Part shown: in pieces, positions 36,504-41,888 of the stretch
How positions within the stretch are numbered: position 1 is the stretch's first letter
Layout: every line of letters starts with the position of its first letter
Assembly (NCBI GenBank): GCA_023384095.1
Contig: JAHDXT010000033.1
Span: 1-41,888, forward strand
DNA length: 41,888 nt
Source of the DNA: Hyphomicrobiaceae bacterium
GTDB lineage: Bacteria > Pseudomonadota > Alphaproteobacteria > Rhizobiales > Hyphomicrobiaceae
Direction of reading: 5' to 3'
Program-made: the position numbers and the translations under genes
Notes under the pieces: model-generated
What the model was told of the DNA's origin: nothing
The model's database searches: none
What the model saw: only the letters and a program-made list of their open reading frames with translations

Positions 36504-37037
36504 TCAGGGCGCCACCCCGTCGTTCCTCGAATCGTCCTCGACTTCATCCCGCAGACGGGCAGCATTGCGAATCAGGCTGGCGACCGCCTGGAGCACGATC
36601 AGAAAGGCGAGGAGCAGGATCGAACCCTTGAGAAGATAGAGCGCCGGCATTCCGCTAGGATGGGGCGATGCTTCACCCATGCGATAGGATAGGATTGCGA
36701 AAAGCAAGGAATAATAGCCGATCGCGAATAGGAAGGGCCCGAGAAAAACCAGTACGCCGGCGAGGTCAACCATGGCCCGCCCGCGGGTGCTCATGCGCTC
36801 ATAGAAGACGTCGACGCGGACCAGCGCCTCTTCGCGATAGGCGTAGGCTGAGCCGAGAACGATGGCCAGCGCATTGGCCCAGATATAGCTCTCGTTGAGC
36901 CAGATGTAGGTCATGTCGAGCGCATAGCGCATGTAGAGCGTGGCGAAGCATACGAGCACAGACACGAGCGCGAGGATCTTGGCGAGCGCTCCCATGGCGC
37001 GGGCGACAAAGTCAATGGCTCGGATCAACGCTCCCAC
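36504..37037 (-). CDS. dctQ: TRAP transporter small permease (DctQ family), cluster 2
   Basis: About 177 residues. The likely start is the GTG at 37037; a TTG at 37085 lies within the hairpin and gives a poor N-terminus. Four membrane segments (ILALVSVLVCFATLYMRY, YIWANALAIVLGSAYAYR, VLVFLGPFLFAIGYYSLLF, LKGSILLLAFLIVLQAVASL). The DctQ motif WLNESYIWANALAIVLGSAYAYREEALVRVDVFYERM is present in pieces. Partner of the DctM and DctP genes of the same operon. Confidence 0.9.
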   Translation of the reverse strand: MGALIRAIDFVARAMGALAKILALVSVLVCFATLYMRYALDMTYIWLNESYIWANALAIVLGSAYAYREEALVRVDVFYERMSTRGRAMVDLAGVLVFLGPFLFAIGYYSLLFAILSYRMGEASPHPSGMPALYLLKGSILLLAFLIVLQAVASLIRNAARLRDEVEDDSRNDGVAP

Positions 37038-37074
37038 GCGGCCCCCGGCGGTTGTGGTGGAGCGGCCAACAAGG

Positions 37075-37100
37075 ACCGGCGGCAAAGCTATGCCGCCGGT
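37075..37100 (-). promoter_or_regulatory. Hairpin between dctP and dctQ (cluster 2)
   Basis: Perfect 10-bp arms ACCGGCGGCA (37075-37084) and TGCCGCCGGT (37091-37100) with a six-base loop. Transcribed on the minus strand it comes right after dctP and before dctQ. Only a short T-containing run (TCCTTGTT) follows, so it is an attenuator or mRNA stabiliser rather than a full terminator. Confidence 0.6.
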
Positions 37101-37115
37101 CGAGCGAAAATCTGA

Positions 37116-38219
37116 TCAGGAAGGAAACGGGTAATCGAGCGCGCGGGCCTGGTAGTAGGCCATCGCGCAAACTTCGGTATGCGCCTTCATCTGCGACCGG
37201 GCTTTCACGTAAGCGTCCCATATCTTCTTGCCGAGGTTGTCGAGCTTGTCACGCTCCTCCAGCAGAACATCGCCGGAAGCTTTTCCGAGCGCTTTGAGGA
37301 CATCCTCCGGCAGCCGCGTGAACTTGACGCCGTGCTTGTCGACCATCGTCCTGATCGCCTGCGAGTTGATCCACTGATATTCCGCCAGCATATCCTCATC
37401 GGCGGCCTGGCAGGCGATGTCGACAATGCGCCGGACGGATGGGGTCAGCGTGTCATATTTCTGCTTGTTGATGACAACCTGCTGGACGGGCCCCGCCTCG
37501 TGAATGCCGGGATACATCACATAGGGCGCAGCCTGGTGGAAGCCGAGGGCCAGGTCATTGGCCGGCCCGGTGAATTCGGCCGCATCGATCGTGCCCGTCT
37601 GCAACGATGTGTAAATCTCGCCGCCGGGAAGCACCAGCGCCTGGGCGCCGAGCTTGCGAATGACGTCGCCGCCGAGGCCCGGCATGCGCATCTTGAGGCC
37701 CTGCATGTCTCCGACCGACAAGATCGGCTTGCGGAACCAGCCGAAGATATTGGTGCCGATGTTCCCGATGGCGAAGGAGCGGACCCCGAACTGGGCCGAC
37801 AGCTCGTCCCACAGCGCCTGTCCGCCGCCGTGATGCAGCCAGGCGATATGCTCGGCATGGGACATGCCGTAAGGCACGCCGAAGAAATAGGTGAAAGCGC
37901 GATGCTTGCCGAGGTGGAAGCCGGCAATATCGTGTCCCATCTCGGCGGTTCCGGCCTGCACCGCATCGAAAGTCTGGTTCGGTGGGACGAGCTCACCGCC
38001 GGCAAACACCCGCACGCTCAGCTTGCCGTCGCTCATCTCCGTGATCCGCTTCGCCAGGCTTTCCGCCCCGGTGCCGAGGCCCGGAAGCCCTTTGGGCCAA
38101 GCGGTCACCATCCGCCACTCCTGGCGACCCTGGCTGATTGCCGGTGAAGGAACTGCGACTGTCGCCGCGGCCGCGGCACTGCTCGCCGCGGCGGTCGTCA
38201 AGAAATGGCGCCTATCCAT
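37116..38219 (-). CDS. dctP: TRAP transporter substrate-binding protein (DctP family, TakP-like), cluster 2
   Basis: 367 residues. N-terminus MDRRHFLTTAAASSAAAAATVAVPSPAISQ has a twin-arginine-like RRHFL motif and an alanine-rich hydrophobic core, so Tat export is likely. The mature part has MVTAWPKGLPGLGTGAE, WFRKPILSVGDMQGLKMRMPGLGG, and LQTGTIDAAEFTGPANDLALGFHQAAPYVMYPGIHEAG in pieces. These match the TakP group binding 2-oxo acids or lactate. First gene of the transporter part, 55 nt after the small YdhR-like gene. Confidence 0.93.
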   Translation of the reverse strand: MDRRHFLTTAAASSAAAAATVAVPSPAISQGRQEWRMVTAWPKGLPGLGTGAESLAKRITEMSDGKLSVRVFAGGELVPPNQTFDAVQAGTAEMGHDIAGFHLGKHRAFTYFFGVPYGMSHAEHIAWLHHGGGQALWDELSAQFGVRSFAIGNIGTNIFGWFRKPILSVGDMQGLKMRMPGLGGDVIRKLGAQALVLPGGEIYTSLQTGTIDAAEFTGPANDLALGFHQAAPYVMYPGIHEAGPVQQVVINKQKYDTLTPSVRRIVDIACQAADEDMLAEYQWINSQAIRTMVDKHGVKFTRLPEDVLKALGKASGDVLLEERDKLDNLGKKIWDAYVKARSQMKAHTEVCAMAYYQARALDYPFPS

Positions 38220-38274
38220 ACGCTTACACTCCTCTCACAAGGATTGCGCACACGCGACCGGACCTGACCGTATC

Positions 38275-38661
38275 CTAGGCTGATATGGATTCGAACCGGG
38301 TCACCTTTTGATCGGACGGCTTCGTCTTTTCGGGCGGCTCCGTCTTGTTGGTCTCGAGCAATGTGATGGAGCCGGCGCTGTTGTCGGTGATGGCGAAGGT
38401 GTCGAAATATGTAATCTTGGGATAGCAGCCGTAGCGCTGCAGAATACCGTCGAGCCAAGGCCCGGAATAGAAGGCCCGGGCAGACTCGAGATCGCGCCAC
38501 GTATAGACTCCGCCGGCGTCGCCCGACTCCGTCCAGATGAACTGCTTGCGCAACAGCCCCGGTACGTTGGTAAAGTTTTCGGTGATCTTCTTGAAGTGCC
38601 GCGCGCAGGCGTCGCGGCCGATCGTTGGCGGCAGGCGATAGAGGACGATCGCAGTGATCAT
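38275..38661 (-). CDS. Small YdhR/monooxygenase-like (dimeric alpha-beta barrel) protein
   Basis: 128 residues from the ATG at 38661 (GGGAGACG upstream); a longer frame lacks support. MITAIVLYRLPPTIGRDACARHFKKITENFTNVPGLLRKQFIW followed by GDAGGVYTWRDLESARAFYSGPWLDGILQRYG resembles the YdhR-type putative monooxygenase family in fold and the VYxW...A..Y pattern. The last 30 residues are polar and unlike the family. Located 55 nt before dctP2 in the same direction and divergent from a GntR regulator, so it is probably the first gene of the TRAP operon. The role is unknown. Confidence 0.6.
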   Translation of the reverse strand: MITAIVLYRLPPTIGRDACARHFKKITENFTNVPGLLRKQFIWTESGDAGGVYTWRDLESARAFYSGPWLDGILQRYGCYPKITYFDTFAITDNSAGSITLLETNKTEPPEKTKPSDQKVTRFESISA

Positions 38662-38726
38662 CGGCGTCTCCCGGCGATGTTGCGGGCTACCGCTGGTCCA
38701 CAGACCCATTGCCGAGCAGGTTATCA

Positions 38727-38759
38727 AAATTTATACATTTTAACAAGGTGAATAAATTT
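38727..38759. promoter_or_regulatory. AT-rich inverted repeat in the GntR/TRAP divergent promoter
   Basis: AAATTTAT (38727-38734) and ATAAATTT (38752-38759) form an inverted repeat with 17 bp between. On the minus strand, TTGTTA (38747-38742) and TAACCT are 17 nt apart and could be a promoter for the small gene and TRAP operon. The region is strikingly AT-rich for this genome. Binding by the GntR protein is inference. Confidence 0.45.
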
Positions 38760-38778
38760 CGGCGACGAGGGCGCTTGA

Positions 38779-39474
38779 ATGGGACGCACCACGAAGCTCA
38801 AGCGAACACCTGACGAGATCGCGCGCGCCATCCGGGACCAGATTCTGTGCGGCGCGATGGAGCCCGGAACGGTGGCGCGTCAGGACGAGCTGGCGAAGCA
38901 CTTCTCCGTCAGCCGCGTGCCGGTTCGCGAAGCCTTGCGCAGTCTGGTCGCCGAGGGCTTGATGACTTGGGAGCCTCAGCGCGGCTTCAAAGTCGCGCGC
39001 GTAGCTCCGGAAGACGCGCGGGAAATCCTCGAGATCAGGTCGATTCTGGAGGTGCAGGCACTGCGCAAAGGCTTCGACGCGATCACACCCGAAATCATCC
39101 AATCGGCCAGCGCAGTGCTCCAGCGCTCCGAACAGACGCAATCGATCGATGCGTGGAGCGAATTGAACGGCATGTTCCATGCCGCGATCCTGGAGCTCGC
39201 CAACCGCCCGCAGCTGCTGTCGTTGATCCAGCACCTCAACAACCGCGTCGATCGCTACATTCGACTGCTGATCGCGGCATCCGATTACCGCCAACGCGCC
39301 GAGCGCGAGCATCGCGCCATCCTGGCCGCGATCGAGGTCGGCAATCTCGAGGCGGCAGTCAGCCTTCTCAGTCAGCATATAGAGGACACGGCCAAACGGC
39401 TTGACGAATTCTTGGCCAGCTATCGTCTTTGGGGCGCATCAACCGAGCAGCGCCAGCGCCGCCCGAGCCGCTGA
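38779..39474 (+). CDS. GntR-family transcriptional regulator, FCD subfamily (second copy)
   Basis: 231 residues. Winged HTH: EIARAIRDQILCGAMEPGTVARQDELAKHFSVSRVPVREALRSLVAEGLMTWEPQRGFKVARV in pieces, with the SRVPVREALRSL recognition helix. The FCD domain has the ligand-metal pattern around ELNGMFHAAILE, EREHRAILAAI and LSQHIEDTAKR. Divergent from the YdhR-like/TRAP operon, so likely its regulator, with a carboxylate as effector. The start ATG at 38779 follows GACGAGGG. Confidence 0.93.
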   Translation: MGRTTKLKRTPDEIARAIRDQILCGAMEPGTVARQDELAKHFSVSRVPVREALRSLVAEGLMTWEPQRGFKVARVAPEDAREILEIRSILEVQALRKGFDAITPEIIQSASAVLQRSEQTQSIDAWSELNGMFHAAILELANRPQLLSLIQHLNNRVDRYIRLLIAASDYRQRAEREHRAILAAIEVGNLEAAVSLLSQHIEDTAKRLDEFLASYRLWGASTEQRQRRPSR

Positions 39475-39539
39475 CCAGGTACCGGGTCCCATCTACCGTG
39501 CACGACGTGTGGCGGACTGATTGAAATTCAGCTATCATT

Positions 39540-39553
39540 GAATTTATAAATTC
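39540..39553. promoter_or_regulatory. Perfect 14-bp AT-rich palindrome before the sulfur operon
   Basis: GAATTTATAAATTC, perfect over 14 bp, about 50 nt before the DsrE-like start. It shares the AATTTAT half-site with the repeats at 38727 and 38752, so one regulator may bind all three. It could also be part of a promoter. Confidence 0.5.
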
Positions 39554-39604
39554 GCGTAGTCACTTTGCAGTCCGGGTCAGGGACCAGCAGCGGCGTAAGT
39601 CGAG

Positions 39605-39994
39605 ATGGCCGACAAAATAAGCATCATCGTCACGTGTGGTGAGCGCGAGAGGTTGCAGATGGCAGCCATGGTCGCCGCCGTCGGCGCGGTCAGCGGCATG
39701 GCCGTGTCCGTCTTTCTTTCCATGAACGCCCTGACCTACTTCCGCAAGGGCGCCAGCAGCGCGGCGCCGAGCGAAGGCGCGTTCGGCGTGCTGCTGGAGG
39801 AAAAGGGGGCGCCGGACTTCAAGCAGTTGTTCCAGCAGGCGGTGGAGCTCGGAGAGGCCGAGCTGCATCCCTGCTCCATGGCGATCGACCTGCTCGACCT
39901 CGGCCCAGGCGATCTGGAAAGCTATCTCGGCGAACCGCTCGGCTTGACGAAGTTCCTCGATGAATCCCGAGGAGCCCAAGTCTACACCTTCTAA
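39605..39994 (+). CDS. DsrE-family protein
   Basis: 129 residues. MADKISIIVTCGERERLQMAAMVAAVGAVSGMAVSVFLSMNALTYF shows the DsrE-fold start with a cysteine in VTCGERE, and a second in ELHPCSMAIDLLDLG, where DsrE proteins carry a conserved thiol that accepts sulfur. Cytoplasmic sulfur-carrier/relay role is likely with the TusA-like protein encoded 15 nt downstream. First gene of the sulfur operon. The DsrE2/DsrE3 groups are the closest by eye. Confidence 0.85.
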   Translation: MADKISIIVTCGERERLQMAAMVAAVGAVSGMAVSVFLSMNALTYFRKGASSAAPSEGAFGVLLEEKGAPDFKQLFQQAVELGEAELHPCSMAIDLLDLGPGDLESYLGEPLGLTKFLDESRGAQVYTF

Positions 39995-40008
39995 TGGAGG
40001 CGGATCTT

Positions 40009-40239
40009 ATGCCGAAGATGCGGATCGTCGATGCCCGCGGAAGCTATTGCCCCGGCCCCCTGATGGAGCTGATCGCGAACATGAAAATGGCCCAGGTGGG
40101 CGACGAGCTCGAAGTGCTCTCGACCGATAGGGGATCCGCGACCGACATCCCCGAATGGATCAGGAAAGTCAGGCATGAGCATCTCGGCACCGAGGAGAAA
40201 GAGGGTGTCTGGCACATCCTGGTGCGCAAGACCAGGTGA
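40009..40239 (+). CDS. tusA: TusA-family sulfur carrier protein
   Basis: 76 residues from ATG 40009, chosen because GGAGG lies 8 nt upstream (the frame runs on from 39994). The family core RIVDARGSYCPGPLMELIANMK carries the CPxP cysteine that holds the persulfide, and STDRGSATDIPEWIRKVRHE matches the second half. Passes sulfane sulfur between enzymes, here most likely between the DsrE-like protein and the flavoprotein encoded downstream. Second gene of the operon. Confidence 0.9.
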   Translation: MPKMRIVDARGSYCPGPLMELIANMKMAQVGDELEVLSTDRGSATDIPEWIRKVRHEHLGTEEKEGVWHILVRKTR

Positions 40240-40283
40240 GCGAAACTAACGTAGGTCAGCACGAGCCCAGTGAGGAGACTGGT

Positions 40284-41417
40284 ATGAAGGTTCTCATCGT
40301 TGGCGGCGGCATGGGAGGCACGATACTCGGCAACAATCTCGCCCGCCGCTTGGGGCCGGAGCTTCGAGCGGGCAAGGTCTCGATCACGATGCTGTCGGCT
40401 TCCGACCGGCACATGTATCAGCCCGGCCTTCTGTATCTGGCCGTCGGGCGCATGATGCCCGATGAGCTCTATCGCGACCAGAGGAGCCTGCTAGACCCGT
40501 CGATCGAATTCCACGTCGACCCCGTAGAGGAATTTCAGCTCGACCAGAAACAGGTCCGCACCGCCGGCGGCAGGACCTTCAGCTACGACATCATCGTCAT
40601 CGCCACTGGCTCGCGGCCGGTCGCCCATGAGATTCCTGGCCTGGCGGAGAATGCGCTGCAATTCTACACCGAGGCTGATGCGCTGAAGATGTTCAAGGCG
40701 CTGCAGGGCTTCAAAGGCGGCAACGTGGTGATCGCGGTCGACGTGCCGCACAAGTGCCCGATGGCGCCGCTCGAGATCACGTTCATGCTGCATGACTATT
40801 TCAACGACCGCGGCCTCCGCGACAAAGTCAAGCTGCATTACACCTATCCGATCGGGCGGGTGCATACGCTGGAGAATGTCGCAAAGTGGGCGGCGCCGGA
40901 AATGGATCGACTCGGCATCACCTACGAGACCTTTTTCAACATGAAGGAGGTGGACGGCGCCGGAAGGATCATCCGTTCCGAAGAGGGGACGGAAGCTGCC
41001 TATGATCTGTTGATCACCATACCGTCGCATCGTGGCATGGAAGTGATCGAGAAGAACGGACTGGGCGAAAACGGGTGGATTCCCACCCATCGCCATCGCC
41101 TCAACATGGAGGGTCGCGACGACGTTTTCGTACTTGGCGACACCACCAATCTTCCGATCTCCAAGGCGGGCTCGACGGCTCATTTCGAGGCCGAGGCGCT
41201 AGGAGAGAATATCGCCGCCATGGTGAAAATCGGTGCGGCGGTGCGCGATTATGACGGCAAGGTCTTCTGCTTCATCGAAGCCGGCGGTGAGCGCGCCACC
41301 TACGCCATGTTCGACTACAGGAATCCGCCGGATCCCAAACCGCCGACGAGGACGGTGCATTGGTTCAAGGTGGCCTACAACAAGCTCTATTGGAGCACCG
41401 CCCGCGGACTGTTGTGA
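40284..41417 (+). CDS. Sulfide:quinone oxidoreductase-like flavoprotein
   Basis: 377 residues from the ATG at 40284 (GAGGA upstream; a GTG at 40236 is less likely). FAD-binding start KVLIVGGGMGGTILGNNLA, the second dinucleotide region with IVIATGSRP, and VFVLGDTTNLPISKAGSTAHFEAEAL near the end. Cys158 (PHKCPMAPLE) and Cys329 (KVFCFIEAG) match two of the three redox cysteines of classical SQR; the third (Cys128-equivalent) is absent. Probably oxidises sulfide or a sulfane-sulfur carrier and passes electrons to the quinone pool; membrane attachment may be via the C-terminal VHWFKVAYNKLYW helix. Confidence 0.85.
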   Translation: MKVLIVGGGMGGTILGNNLARRLGPELRAGKVSITMLSASDRHMYQPGLLYLAVGRMMPDELYRDQRSLLDPSIEFHVDPVEEFQLDQKQVRTAGGRTFSYDIIVIATGSRPVAHEIPGLAENALQFYTEADALKMFKALQGFKGGNVVIAVDVPHKCPMAPLEITFMLHDYFNDRGLRDKVKLHYTYPIGRVHTLENVAKWAAPEMDRLGITYETFFNMKEVDGAGRIIRSEEGTEAAYDLLITIPSHRGMEVIEKNGLGENGWIPTHRHRLNMEGRDDVFVLGDTTNLPISKAGSTAHFEAEALGENIAAMVKIGAAVRDYDGKVFCFIEAGGERATYAMFDYRNPPDPKPPTRTVHWFKVAYNKLYWSTARGLL

Positions 41418-41432
41418 GGGAGATCAGGCGCC

Positions 41433-41888
41433 ATGAGCGAAGATGAGACCCGGCCGGTTGAAGACCGCGCCGAGGTTCAGCAGATCGCCAAGGCTGCCGG
41501 CGAGGTGGCGAGCCTGATCGTCAGGGCAGCCGCCGAGCGCGCCGCTTCCATGGAGCGGTTGATGTCACCGGAGGTAAGGGCCGCACTGCCTGCCATCGCA
41601 AGACTGGTGGACAATGGCGGTCTCGATCAATTGCAGCAGTTGGCGCAGCTCTCTGGCGCCGTCGAGGACGCCCTCAGCGATGACATCGTGGCGCGGCTCG
41701 CCGACAGCGCCTCCGAGGGGCTGGACTTGATCGACCAGCTCAACCGCTCCGGCTTGAAGCGGGCGCTGCCGGTCCTCACCAGGCTCGTCGACAACGGCGA
41801 TCTCGAGCGCGTGGCGCAACTCGCCCGGGTCTATGGCGCCGCCGAGGACGCCATCAGCGACGACGTCGTGGCGCGGCTCGCCGACAGC
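41433..41888 (+). CDS. DUF1641 protein with 60-residue tandem repeats, truncated by window end
   Basis: 152 residues visible from ATG 41433, 15 nt after the flavoprotein. The region from Leu52 shows LPAIARLVDNGGLDQLQQLA...DALSDDIVARLADS, repeated from Leu112 as LPVLTRLVDNGDLERVAQLA...DAISDDVVARLADS. This is the DUF1641 pattern, mostly helical. DUF1641 proteins often sit beside SQR or other oxidoreductase genes; the role is unknown. The C-terminus and number of repeats lie outside the window. Confidence 0.8.
   Translation, partial: MSEDETRPVEDRAEVQQIAKAAGEVASLIVRAAAERAASMERLMSPEVRAALPAIARLVDNGGLDQLQQLAQLSGAVEDALSDDIVARLADSASEGLDLIDQLNRSGLKRALPVLTRLVDNGDLERVAQLARVYGAAEDAISDDVVARLADS
41586..41888 (+). 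repeat. 180-bp intragenic tandem repeat in the DUF1641 gene
   Basis: The segment 41586-41765 is followed by a second unit from 41766 that is cut by the window end. The match at a spacing of exactly 180 bp is close, for example 41641-41708 against 41821-41888, which share the ATCGTGGCGCGGCTCG/GTCGTGGCGCGGCTCG block. Differences are mostly silent or conservative, so the duplication is fairly recent or under homogenisation. Confidence 0.85.

Overview
The window is about 42 kb of GC-rich, densely coded chromosomal DNA. It looks like an alphaproteobacterium of the Hyphomicrobiales (Rhizobiales) type. The grounds are the gene families (DUF2852, a DUF882/YcbK-like M15 protein, DUF4212 with an ActP-like symporter, several TRAP transporters and FCD-type GntR regulators) and the palindromic intergenic repeats resembling rhizobial RIME elements. 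The genus cannot be fixed from sequence reading alone. No rRNA, tRNA, CRISPR array, insertion sequence or prophage gene was seen.

Layout. 1-1418: polyamine synthesis on the minus strand (spermidine synthase, cut by the window edge, and S-adenosylmethionine decarboxylase). 1722-3934: an enoyl-CoA hydratase and an acyl-CoA dehydrogenase separated by a 155-nt palindromic repeat. 4033-9474: a tandem UspA protein, a slipin/NfeD membrane pair, a ketopantoate-reductase-like enzyme and a secreted FecR-domain protein. 9584-15664: an acetate-symporter-type locus, with a DnaQ-like exonuclease/CBS/DUF294 nucleotidyltransferase fusion transcribed away from DUF4212, an ActP-like sodium:solute symporter and three small membrane proteins. 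16085-16711: a periplasmic M15-like protein.

16769-26282 is a catabolic island: an SDR dehydrogenase divergent from a FadR-like GntR regulator, then an MDR dehydrogenase, a complete TRAP transporter (P, Q, M), a class I fumarase/tartrate dehydratase alpha subunit without its beta partner, a zinc alcohol dehydrogenase and a class III CoA-transferase. Two FadR-type operator sequences lie in the divergent promoter region. The simplest reading is GntR-controlled uptake and oxidation of a hydroxy- or oxo-acid, ending in a CoA ester.

26573-34867 is mixed: a DUF882/YcbK-like protein, ligA, azlCD, a DUF3302-like plus HlyD-family pair, a DUF2852 protein and a TetR regulator, with a perfect 9-bp inverted repeat just before the DUF2852 start. 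34942-39474 is a second TRAP operon on the minus strand (P, Q, M, led by a YdhR-like small protein), divergent from a second FCD GntR regulator. 39605 to the end is a sulfur-type operon: DsrE-like, TusA-like, sulfide:quinone-oxidoreductase-like flavoprotein, and a DUF1641 protein with a 60-residue tandem repeat that runs off the window.

The parts most worth a second look are the exonuclease-CBS-nucleotidyltransferase fusion at the acetate symporter, the orphan dehydratase alpha subunit in the GntR-controlled TRAP cluster, and the DsrE/TusA/SQR/DUF1641 operon. I saw no clear case of a wholly new defence or mobile system.
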